A stretch of 38,463 bases of DNA from Lacisediminihabitans sp. (GCA_025362355.1 JANYGT010000208.1:1-38463); one strand, 5' to 3'; numbered from the stretch's first letter, positions 27,856-35,314 are shown. Program-made: numbers and translations. Notes: generated by a model from the letters alone, not told the origin.

Positions 27856-28191
27856 TCAGGCTCGCAGGGCGATCGGGACTATTCCCGGATACGCCCAGTC
27901 CACCTTGAGCGGCCCGATTCCGGCGCTCTCGGGAACTGCCGCGTTGATCTCCTCTTTCAGTGCGCCACGGAAAGCGATCGCGGCGGCCTCATTCTTCGCG
28001 ACAGCCTGGATCCGGAGTTCGTGCGGGTTGTCTTCGAGTAGCACCGAACCGACCCCCGGCATCCAGACGATCGCCTGGTTGCCATCGAGTTGCACGGAGT
28101 CGAAGCGGCCGAGTCGATGACGTACAAGATGGAGCCAGAGCATGGAATCCGTCGGACGGACAGTCAGGGTGATCACGATCATGGTCGGCAT
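27856..28191 (-). CDS. Small hypothetical protein
   Basis: Compact soluble-looking 111-aa ORF with a plausible fold-like sequence (ITLTVRPTDSMLWLHLVRHRLGRFDSVQLDGNQAIVWMPG...). No family confidently recognised. Confidence 0.6.
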   Translation of the reverse strand: MPTMIVITLTVRPTDSMLWLHLVRHRLGRFDSVQLDGNQAIVWMPGVGSVLLEDNPHELRIQAVAKNEAAAIAFRGALKEEINAAVPESAGIGPLKVDWAYPGIVPIALRA

Positions 28192-28356
28192 CCTCTTTGT
28201 CGTATGGACTCACCGGGCGATGGGCTCGCTTGGTCTTCGTAGCCGACTCGCCAGCCGGTTGCCCGCACGTGACCGGAATCGAAAGGACGCCGAACACCGG
28301 GCCAGCGCAGAGGTTTCGCATAGCTTCCCTTTACACGGCCGACCTATCGTTCAAGA

Positions 28357-29064
28357 ATGCGTGGACGAACGGGGCGAACGGGACGACTGCGACGAATGGT
28401 CGCGGTTGCGGCGACGGCGACTGCGGCAGTGGTGACCCTCGCCGCGGGATCCGCCTCTGCCGCCGCATTTCCGGTCATCGTGCCGCACACGATCAACGCG
28501 TCGTCGCAGGGGCAGTTCGTGGTGGGGATCGGTGATTCGATCCTGGAGGGCCACGGTCTCTCTCCCGACCAGTCGTGGCTCGCCCTGCTTGCCGAGCGGC
28601 AGGGCTGGAAGCTCACCAATCTCGCGAGCGACGGCTCGGGTTTCGTCACGGAGGGGGACAATTCGGATACCTTCGCCGACCAGGCCGAGGCGGCGATCGA
28701 CCTGAAACCCGACATGATCGTGATCTCCGGCAGCAGCAATGATCTCGGGTCCGACGATGCGGCGATCGCGAGTGCCACACGCGCAACGATCGACAAACTG
28801 GCCGCCGCTCTTCCCGCAACGAAGATCGTGACCGTGAGTGCGGTTTGGGGTGACACGACGCTGCCGTCCCAGCTCGACTCGATCACGGCGGATGTCGCGA
28901 CCGCCGCCGCCGGGGTCGGGGCGAGTTATCTCGACATCGGCCAGCCGCTCGCGGGGCGTCCGGCGCTCATGCAGGCCGACGACGTGCACCCGACCGCCAG
29001 GGGCCAGCGCGTTCTCGCGGCAGCTGTCGGCAGGGCGATGCGTTCCGATCGCGTAACCGGGTGA
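28357..29064 (+). CDS. Secreted SGNH/GDSL-type hydrolase
   Basis: Signal-like MVAVAATATAAVVTLAAGSASAA. Block I VVGIGDSILEG, block III GSSNDL, block V DDVHPTARGQRVLA. Confidence 0.85.
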   Translation: MRGRTGRTGRLRRMVAVAATATAAVVTLAAGSASAAAFPVIVPHTINASSQGQFVVGIGDSILEGHGLSPDQSWLALLAERQGWKLTNLASDGSGFVTEGDNSDTFADQAEAAIDLKPDMIVISGSSNDLGSDDAAIASATRATIDKLAAALPATKIVTVSAVWGDTTLPSQLDSITADVATAAAGVGASYLDIGQPLAGRPALMQADDVHPTARGQRVLAAAVGRAMRSDRVTG

Positions 29065-29073
29065 CGCGGCGGC

Positions 29074-29358
29074 TCAGCGGGTGAGGAGTCCCGCGCGTTC
29101 CGGATGCTCGTCGAACCACTGGCCGACGTACCAGCACATCGGTACGACGCGGAGGGAGGTGGATGTCTCGACGTCATCCATCGCGAAGGTGACGACCTCG
29201 CCGGCCCGCCCCTTTCCGCGCTCTTTCGGCTGCGTGTAGGTGCGGGTGAACGAGATGGCGTCGCCGCTGATCAGGTAGTCGGCGACGGCGGTGAGGTTGC
29301 CGTCGATCGTGAGGGTGTAGCGGCGGGCATCGGGCTCGTGAGCAAGAACGTGTGCCAT
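29074..29358 (-). CDS. Small GNAT-like acetyltransferase (Gcn5-related, PF14542-type)
   Basis: RRYTLTIDGNLTAVADYLISGDAISFTRTYTQPKERGKGRAGEVVTFAMDDVE...LRVVPMCWYVGQWFDEHPE. Confidence 0.75.
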   Translation of the reverse strand: MAHVLAHEPDARRYTLTIDGNLTAVADYLISGDAISFTRTYTQPKERGKGRAGEVVTFAMDDVETSTSLRVVPMCWYVGQWFDEHPERAGLLTR

Positions 29359-29394
29359 AGGAGAACGCTACGCCGGAGGCGAGGCCGAACGAGA

Positions 29395-30024
29395 CTAGAT
29401 CTTGAGGCGGACGAAGAGCGGGGAGCCCCAGAATCCGGTCACGTGTTCGACGTACCGGCCCCAGGTCGGCGAGTTGTACATTCCGCCGGCCCCGTCGTAG
29501 ATGCCGACGTGACGGTGCGGCCACCAGACGAGGTCGCCGGCGACCGCCTGGGACTGATCGATGACGACTCCGAGTGCCGCCTGGTGATCGGCGCCGCGGG
29601 GAAGCTTGATGCCGAGCCCGGCGAACACGTACTGCGTGAATCCGTCGCAGGAGAAGCTCGTGGTCGGGCTGTTGCCGGTGCCGTAGGGGACCACCCCGAC
29701 GAACTGGGCACCATAGGCGAGGATCGCCGCTCCGCTGTAGGCCTGGCCGGGCGGTGTCGCACCGACGAACTTGTTGACGAGCGAAGCCGTCTTCACGAAG
29801 ATCGTCGGCGGAGCTGCTACCGGAGCAGGCTTCGTCACGGTGTAGGCGTCGCGCGCACTGGCTACGACATCCACCGAGGTGGCCACCGAAACCGTCTGCG
29901 CAGCCACCGGACGGGCCTGTACGGCCCCTTGGGGTCCCAGGTCTGCGTAGGCGGGGATGGCCGCGGTTGCGATGATTCCACACGCAACCACGATGGCCCC
30001 CAGCTTTGCCACGGCGGTAGTCAT
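29395..30024 (-). CDS. Secreted NlpC/P60-type cell-wall peptidase
   Basis: Signal peptide KLGAIVVACGIIATAAIPAYA. Catalytic Cys context TTSFSCDGFTQYVFAGLGI, His context DLVWWPHRHVGIYDGAGGMYNSP. Confidence 0.82.
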   Translation of the reverse strand: MTTAVAKLGAIVVACGIIATAAIPAYADLGPQGAVQARPVAAQTVSVATSVDVVASARDAYTVTKPAPVAAPPTIFVKTASLVNKFVGATPPGQAYSGAAILAYGAQFVGVVPYGTGNSPTTSFSCDGFTQYVFAGLGIKLPRGADHQAALGVVIDQSQAVAGDLVWWPHRHVGIYDGAGGMYNSPTWGRYVEHVTGFWGSPLFVRLKI

Positions 30025-30114
30025 CCGACCAGCCTAGGGCAAGGTGTCAAATCGGTAACGGTTCGGGCCAAAATAAAAAATGTTTCCCGACACGCCGAAA
30101 ACACTAGATGTAGT

Positions 30115-30147
30115 GGAATGACAGGAGTGTCATTCCGGTTATATAGT
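30115..30147 (+). promoter_or_regulatory. Candidate promoter with overlapping inverted repeat
   Basis: GGAATGACA-ggag-TGTCATTCC (30115-30136) overlaps a candidate -35 ATGACA (30118-30123). Candidate -10 TATAGT at 30142-30147, spacer 18. Confidence 0.5.
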
Positions 30148-30152
30148 GGGGA

Positions 30153-30200
30153 CCCACGACGACGGATGCCGAACGGCAGATGGCGTGGGGGCAATTTTTT
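30153..30200 (+). promoter_or_regulatory. Leader hairpin followed by a U-tract (attenuator-like)
   Basis: CCCACG (30153-30158) can pair with CGTGGG (30184-30189). Inner TGCCGaaCGGCA. Then GGCAATTTTTT. Confidence 0.45.
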
Positions 30201-30204
30201 ACAC

Positions 30205-30257
30205 CAACGCTTTTCAATCACAACGCTTTTCAATGACAACGCTTTTCAATGACAACG
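30205..30257 (+). repeat. 16-bp tandem repeat, 3 full copies plus a partial fourth
   Basis: CAACGCTTTTCAATCA, CAACGCTTTTCAATGA, CAACGCTTTTCAATGA, CAACG. Confidence 0.95.
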
Positions 30258-30270
30258 AGGAGGTCCGCAC

Positions 30271-30354
30271 ATGGACAACGACAACAACTTCGTCGGCGGC
30301 TACGCAGTACCCGTAGACCCGATGGACGACCTGCAGTGCGACAGCTGCCAGTAG
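30271..30354 (+). CDS. Candidate small protein/peptide, 27 aa: MDNDNNFVGGYAVPVDPMDDLQCDSCQ
   Basis: ATG at 30271, TAG at 30352-30354. Perfect SD GAGGAGGT at 30257-30264, 6 nt from ATG. Dedicated promoter-like and terminator elements. Not in the supplied ORF track. Confidence 0.72.
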   Translation: MDNDNNFVGGYAVPVDPMDDLQCDSCQ

Positions 30355-30382
30355 GCAGCTGCCACCACACAACGGTGTAATT

Positions 30383-30419
30383 CAGCCCCGGCGCCAGTGA
30401 TGGCGACCGGGGCTGTTTT
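30383..30419 (+). terminator. Intrinsic terminator after the 27-aa ORF
   Basis: CAGCCCCGG-CGCCA-gtga-TGGCG-a-CCGGGGCTG-TTTT. Confidence 0.8.
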
Positions 30420-30434
30420 GGTTAGGATTTGCGG

Positions 30435-30881
30435 GTGCCAGTAAACCCAGCGCTGCAGGGGCGTGTCTTTCCGCCGACAGCGCCCTATCTCGTCGCGCGG
30501 GAGAAGATTCGCGAGTTCGCCCGTGCCGTGTTCTCCGACAGTCCTCTCTCGCTGGATGTCTCGGCCGCACGCGCGGCGGGCTACGACGATCTCGTCGCCT
30601 CGCCGACCTTCGCGGTCGTCGTACAGGAGTCGACGCTCGCGCAATTGCTCGCCGAGCCCGACGCCGGCATCGATTTCTCCCGCGTCGTCCACGGCGACCA
30701 GCGCTTCTCCTTCAGCCGACCCATCGTGGCGGGCGACGAACTCGTGGCCACCCTCACGATCGCCGGCGTCAAGTCGCTCGGTGGTCATTCGATGGTGACG
30801 GCTCAGTCGGACATCACCGACGCGAGCGGCGAACACGTGGTCACCGCCACGTCGACGCTGGTGGTGCGGGGCGACGAATGA
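30435..30881 (+). CDS. MaoC/HadA-like dehydratase (FAS1-like N-terminal dehydratase domain)
   Basis: VNPALQGRVFPPTAPYLVAREKIREFARAVF...YDDLVASPTFAVVV...RVVHGDQRFSFSRPIVAGDELVATLTI. Upstream of a HadB-like gene and murB. Start GTG 30435 or TTG 30429. Confidence 0.88.
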   Translation: MPVNPALQGRVFPPTAPYLVAREKIREFARAVFSDSPLSLDVSAARAAGYDDLVASPTFAVVVQESTLAQLLAEPDAGIDFSRVVHGDQRFSFSRPIVAGDELVATLTIAGVKSLGGHSMVTAQSDITDASGEHVVTATSTLVVRGDE

Positions 30882-31342
30882 CCGCCCTCAGCATCGGCGA
30901 TGTCATCGCCGAGCGCACCTTCGTCCTGACGCGCGATTCTCTCGTGCGCTACGCCGGGGCATCCGGGGATTTCAATCCGATCCACTACCGCGATGACATC
31001 GCCCGCTCGGTGGGACTCTCCGGCGTACTCGCCCACGGGATGCTCACCATGGGCTTCGCCGTGCAGCCCGTCGTCGACTGGATCGGTGACCCGGCGCGCG
31101 TGCTCGACTACCAGGTGCGCTTCACCCGTCCGGTTCCGGTGGACGCGACGGATGGCGCGACGGTCGCCGTCGTGGCGAAGATCGGCGCGCTGGAATCAGG
31201 CGAAGTGGGGCCGGATCAAGACGGGCCGGATCAAGACGGCCCAGATCAAGTGGGCCCGGATATCGCCCGCATCGACCTGACGGTCACCTTCGACGGCTCG
31301 ACGGTGCTCGGCAAGGCCCAAGTGCGGGTTCGTCTCGGCTGA
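30878..31342 (+). CDS. MaoC/HadB-like dehydratase with a repetitive C-terminal insert
   Basis: DSLVRYAGASGDFNPIHYRDDIARSVGLSGVLAHGMLTMGFAVQPV hydratase motif. C-terminal GPDQDGPDQDGPDQVGPD. Confidence 0.88.
   Translation: MTALSIGDVIAERTFVLTRDSLVRYAGASGDFNPIHYRDDIARSVGLSGVLAHGMLTMGFAVQPVVDWIGDPARVLDYQVRFTRPVPVDATDGATVAVVAKIGALESGEVGPDQDGPDQDGPDQVGPDIARIDLTVTFDGSTVLGKAQVRVRLG
31208..31262 (+). repeat. 15-bp in-frame tandem repeat in the hadB-like gene
   Basis: GGGCCGGATCAAGAC x2 plus one degenerate copy and a partial copy. Confidence 0.9.
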
Positions 31343-32529
31343 TGGACCCTTCCGACCTGACGACCCTCTCCGGACTGACGACCAACTCCGACCTGACGAC
31401 CAACTCCGACCTGCCGACCCTCTCCGACCTGACGACGCTGCGGGTCGGCGGACCCGCTGCACGACTGCTGTCTCCGACGACCGTCGAGGAGCTCGTCTCG
31501 GCGACCCTCGCAGTCTGGGATTCCGGCGAGGAGTGGCTCGTGCTCGGCGGCGGCTCGAATGTGGTCGTCGACGATGACGGATTCGATGGCAGCGTCATCC
31601 GCACGCTCACCCGGGGAATCGAGCTGAGCCGGGAATCACAGACGAGCACCTCGGATGACGCGGGCCGGGTACTCGTCAACGTGCAGGCCGGCGAACCCTG
31701 GGACGCCCTCGTCGCGTCCACCGTCGAGCGTGGACTGGCCGGGATCGAGGCGCTGTCCGGAATCCCGGGGTCGTCGGGCGCAGCGCCCATCCAGAACATC
31801 GGAGCGTACGGCCAGGAGCTCGGCGACACGCTCGTCGCCCTCGACTTCGTCGATCATGCCACCGGGGAGCGAACCCGGTTGCGCGCCGACGAGCTCGAGC
31901 TCGGGTACCGCACCTCCGCGCTCAAGGCGGGTCGGCGGGGACTCGTCGTCGCTATCGAACTGCGGCTGACAGACGGCGGTGGGCTGAGCGATCCGATCCG
32001 TTATCCGCAACTCGCGACGGCCCTCGGTGTTCCGCTCGGTGAACGGCTTCCGCTCGGCACGGTTCGTGATGCCGTGCTGGCGCTTCGGGCCGCGAAGGGG
32101 ATGCTGCTCGACGCGAAAGACCCCGACTCGGTCAGTGCCGGCTCCTTCTTCACCAACCCGATCGTGAGCGACTCGTTCGCGAGGGGCCTTCCGAAGGATG
32201 CGCCGCGGTGGCCCGTCGACGACCAGCCTGTCGCCGAGCCCATCGTGCTGCCGCTCGACGCCGACATCCCGCAGCGCGAATTTCCGACCGCCGAAGCGGT
32301 GAAGCTGAGCGCCGCCTGGCTCATCGAGAACTCGGGAATCACCCGCGGGTTCCGGCTTCCCGGTTCCCGCGCGGCGATCTCGAGCAAGCACAGCCTCGCC
32401 ATCGTGAATACCGGCGGGGCGACGAGCGCGCAGATCGCCGAACTGGCGCGCTACATCCAGACGAGGGTGCTGACCGAGTTCGGCGTGATCCTGCAGCCGG
32501 AACCGGTGTTCGTCGGCAGCGCGCTCTGA
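31342..32529 (+). CDS. murB: UDP-N-acetylmuramate dehydrogenase
   Basis: DLTTLRVGGPAARL...WLVLGGGSNVVV...LSGIPGSSGAAPIQNIGAYGQEL...SAGSFFTNPIV. Confidence 0.96.
   Translation: MDPSDLTTLSGLTTNSDLTTNSDLPTLSDLTTLRVGGPAARLLSPTTVEELVSATLAVWDSGEEWLVLGGGSNVVVDDDGFDGSVIRTLTRGIELSRESQTSTSDDAGRVLVNVQAGEPWDALVASTVERGLAGIEALSGIPGSSGAAPIQNIGAYGQELGDTLVALDFVDHATGERTRLRADELELGYRTSALKAGRRGLVVAIELRLTDGGGLSDPIRYPQLATALGVPLGERLPLGTVRDAVLALRAAKGMLLDAKDPDSVSAGSFFTNPIVSDSFARGLPKDAPRWPVDDQPVAEPIVLPLDADIPQREFPTAEAVKLSAAWLIENSGITRGFRLPGSRAAISSKHSLAIVNTGGATSAQIAELARYIQTRVLTEFGVILQPEPVFVGSAL
31351..31440 (+). repeat. 18-bp tandem repeat x5 in the murB 5' end
   Basis: Units encode SDLTTL SGLTTN SDLTTN SDLPTL SDLTTL. 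Confidence 0.92.
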
Positions 32530-32585
32530 GACGGCAGTGCGCTCTGAGACGGCACTGCGCTCTGAGACGGCACGCGCTCTGAGAC
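32521..32585 (+). repeat. About 18-bp tandem repeat across the murB stop codon
   Basis: GCGCTCTGAGACGGCAGT / GCGCTCTGAGACGGCACT / GCGCTCTGAGACGGCAC / GCGCTCTGAGAC. Confidence 0.92.
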
Positions 32586-32600
32586 CGGGCCACCGGAAAG

Positions 32601-33269
32601 TCAGCGCGGCAGGATCCCGAGTTCCATCGCGAGGGTGACGGCGCGGGTGCGATCGTTGACGCCCAGCTTCTCGAAGGTGTGCAGCAGGTGGGTCTTCACG
32701 GTGGCCTCGCTGACGAACAGCGACCGCGCGATCGTCGGGTTGCTCTGGCCCTTGGCGACGAGCGCGAGCACCTGCTTCTCCCGTTCGCTCAGCGAGATCG
32801 TGGCCGGGCGCGCGACCCTTCTCACCAGCAGCGCCGCGATGGACGGGGCGAGCGCGACCTCCCCGCGGGCGACCGACCGGATGCCGGCCAGGATCTCCTC
32901 CTGTGGAGCCGCCTTCAGCAGATACCCGCTCGCCCCGGCCTCGATCGCGGCCAGGATCGACTCGTCGCTCTCATAGGTCGTGAGCACGATGATCCGGATG
33001 CCCGGCTCGGCGGCGAGGATGGCGGCGGTCGCCGCCGCGCCGTCCAGCGAAGAGGCCGCGGGGTTCGGCGCCGGGTTCGGTGTGCTGGTGGGCACAGGCA
33101 TCCGCAGATCCATCATCACCAGATCGGGCTTCAGCGAGAGTGCAAGCGCGACGGCCTCGCGGCCGGTGGATGCCTCGCCGACGACCTCGACATCCGGGGC
33201 CGTCTGCAGCAGGGCGACGATGCCGCTCCGCACGATCGGATGGTCGTCGGCGACGAGGATCCTGATCAC
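32601..33269 (-). CDS. NarL/FixJ-type response regulator
   Basis: IRILVADDHPIVRSGIVALL...LVMMDLRMP...ISLSEREKQVLALVAKGQSNPTIARSLFVSEATVKTHLLHTFEKLGVNDRTRAV. Confidence 0.95.
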   Translation of the reverse strand: MIRILVADDHPIVRSGIVALLQTAPDVEVVGEASTGREAVALALSLKPDLVMMDLRMPVPTSTPNPAPNPAASSLDGAAATAAILAAEPGIRIIVLTTYESDESILAAIEAGASGYLLKAAPQEEILAGIRSVARGEVALAPSIAALLVRRVARPATISLSEREKQVLALVAKGQSNPTIARSLFVSEATVKTHLLHTFEKLGVNDRTRAVTLAMELGILPR

Positions 33270-33299
33270 GGTGCCGGCCTGATCATGCTGCGATCCTGA

Positions 33300-34493
33300 T
33301 CACGCCGCGACCAGCGGAAGAGTTACGAGCACGGTCGTGCCCGCGCCCGGATGCGTCTCGAGCGACAGGTTGCCGTTCACGAGGGCGAGCCGATCGCGCA
33401 TGCCGGCGAGGCCGAATCCTGGCTGGTGAGGCGACTGGGTGAAGCCGACCCCGTCATCCCGCACGAGCAGTGTGACGATGTCGCCAGACGTTCGCAGCAC
33501 GATGTGGACCTCCCGCGCGCCGGAGTGTTTGCGAACATTCGCGAGCGTCTCCTGCGCCGATCGCAGCAGCACGACCTCCGTGTCACGATCGAGCTCGAGA
33601 GAGGCGGGCGCTGAGACGAGGATCCGGATGCCCGTCTCCCGTTCGAAGCGCGCCCCCAGCCGTTCGAGGGCGGCCACGATCCCGCCGCCGAGCTCGACGG
33701 GTGCGCTCGCGGCGACAAGCGAGCGGGTCTCGACCAGGGCATCCCTCGCGCTCTCCTCGATCATCCCGAGAGTCAGTCCGAGCTGGTTGCGGACGGCGGG
33801 GTTGTCGCCGGCGACCAGCTCACGCTGGCCTCGCTGCGACAGCATCACGAGGCCGGTAAGACTCTGCGCGATGGTGTCGTGCAGCTCGCGGGCGAGCCGC
33901 TCCCGCTCGCTCGTCACGCCGCTGTCGCGATTGGCCAGAGCCAGGGCCTCCTGCGTCGCGGTGAGCTCGTCCAACAACCGCTGGCGCTGCTGGCTGAGGT
34001 CGGAGATACGCGTGATCCAGAGCCCGAGGGCGAGGCTGCCGATCAGCGAGATCGCTTCGATGACGAAAGTCTGGATGACATTGTCGGGCGAGGTGCCGAG
34101 GCAGACGAGGAAGCCGATGCTGACGGCGATCGCGAGCAGGAAGTTCGAGATGATGGCCCTGCGCGTCGACTCGAGCAGAATCCAGAGCAGTGGGAAGGCG
34201 ATCGCCTGCACGACCGCGGTGTTCGGAGACCCGGCGACCATCGCACCGGAGCCGACCACGAGGATCGCCGCGAAGACGGGGGAGTCCTTGCCGTCGCGGA
34301 GCGCCGTCCGGCCGATCGTGGAATAGGCGATGGACACGAGGGCGATCGTGACGAGCGAGACGACCCGCTGGCCGGCGCTCGGTGAGTAGCCGAACACGGC
34401 GAGGGCGGCGACGACCAGCATCGTCGTACCGAAGAAGACGTGCCACCACCTGTTCCCGGTCATGGTGCCAGCTTGCCACTGCGTGACGGACAT
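33300..34493 (-). CDS. Sensor histidine kinase (HisKA_3, NarX/DesK type)
   Basis: Multiple N-terminal TM helices; ERERLARELHDTIAQSLTGLVMLSQRGQ; VRDDGVGFTQSPHQPGFGLAGMRDRLALVNG. Start MSVTQW at 34493 (or MTGNRW at 34463). Confidence 0.93.
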   Translation of the reverse strand: MSVTQWQAGTMTGNRWWHVFFGTTMLVVAALAVFGYSPSAGQRVVSLVTIALVSIAYSTIGRTALRDGKDSPVFAAILVVGSGAMVAGSPNTAVVQAIAFPLLWILLESTRRAIISNFLLAIAVSIGFLVCLGTSPDNVIQTFVIEAISLIGSLALGLWITRISDLSQQRQRLLDELTATQEALALANRDSGVTSERERLARELHDTIAQSLTGLVMLSQRGQRELVAGDNPAVRNQLGLTLGMIEESARDALVETRSLVAASAPVELGGGIVAALERLGARFERETGIRILVSAPASLELDRDTEVVLLRSAQETLANVRKHSGAREVHIVLRTSGDIVTLLVRDDGVGFTQSPHQPGFGLAGMRDRLALVNGNLSLETHPGAGTTVLVTLPLVAA

Positions 34494-34501
34494 GCGACCA
34501 C

Positions 34502-35314
34502 TCAGCTGTCCTTGCGGATCCAGCGGAACGTGAGCCGAGCCGCGATCAGACCGCCGACCAGCCAGATGGCCAGCACGAGCGCGATGGTGCCGAGATTCCA
34601 CGTCGATCCCTGCTCGACCTTCGAGAAGGTGTCGGGGAGGAAGACGTAGCGCATGCCCTGCGCCATCCATTTGAGGGGGAAGACCGACGCGATGTTCTGC
34701 AGCCAGGTCGGCAGCAGCGAGAACTGCAGGTAGACACCGCTGATGAACTGGAGCACCAGCACGATCGGGATGATGACGGCCGTCGCGCTCTTGCCGGTGC
34801 GGGGAACCCGCGACAGCGCTATCCCGAGCACGGCAGACGTCGTGATGCCGAGCAGATAGACCCAGGCGAGCGTTCCCCACTTGGCTGCCTCGGTCGGAAG
34901 GGCGACCCCGAAAGCGAAGTGGGCGATCAGGATGAGCAGCGCGATCTGCAGCAGGGAGGTGACGAGCACCTGCCCGAACTTGCCGATGAAGTACGAGACG
35001 ACGGGCAGAGGGGTTCCGCCGAGACGCTTGAGGGTACCGTCGCTCCTTTCCATGGCGATGTCGACGGCGAGATTCTGGATGCCGCTCAGCAGGATGCCGG
35101 CCGCGATCATGCCGGGCAGATAGAACGCCGCCGCCGTGATGCCGCCGGAGCCGTCCGGATTTGTGCCGTACTTTCCGGCCGAGCTGAACGCGACCGAGAA
35201 GATCGAGAGCATCACGATCGGGAAGAGGAAGGTGAAGAAGATCGTGTCTCCCTGGCGGAAGTAGATCTTCGTCTCGTAGCGTGCACGGTCGACGCCGAGG
35301 GCGATGGTGTTCAT
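34502..35314 (-). CDS. ABC-2 type transporter permease
   Basis: RYETKIYFRQGDTIFFTFLFPIVMLSIFSVAF...FYLPGMIAAGILLSGIQNLAVDIAMERSDGTLKRLGGTPLPVVSYFIGK. Confidence 0.92.
   Translation of the reverse strand: MNTIALGVDRARYETKIYFRQGDTIFFTFLFPIVMLSIFSVAFSSAGKYGTNPDGSGGITAAAFYLPGMIAAGILLSGIQNLAVDIAMERSDGTLKRLGGTPLPVVSYFIGKFGQVLVTSLLQIALLILIAHFAFGVALPTEAAKWGTLAWVYLLGITTSAVLGIALSRVPRTGKSATAVIIPIVLVLQFISGVYLQFSLLPTWLQNIASVFPLKWMAQGMRYVFLPDTFSKVEQGSTWNLGTIALVLAIWLVGGLIAARLTFRWIRKDS

Noticed and set aside
24842-28353. Shared 13-mer GACCTATCGTTCA at 24842 and 28341 as a common promoter element
   Set aside because: Several 13-mer coincidences are expected by chance in 38 kb, and no consistent -35 element accompanies both copies.
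30271-30354. Calling the 27-aa ORF a specific RiPP class (lanthipeptide, methanobactin, mycofactocin)
   Set aside because: No modification enzyme, transporter or immunity gene is visible in the window, and the core lacks class-defining motifs I can name. Kept only as an unclassified small gene.
30205-32585. CRISPR-like interpretation of the short tandem repeats
   Set aside because: Units are directly contiguous with no unique spacers, and no cas genes are present.
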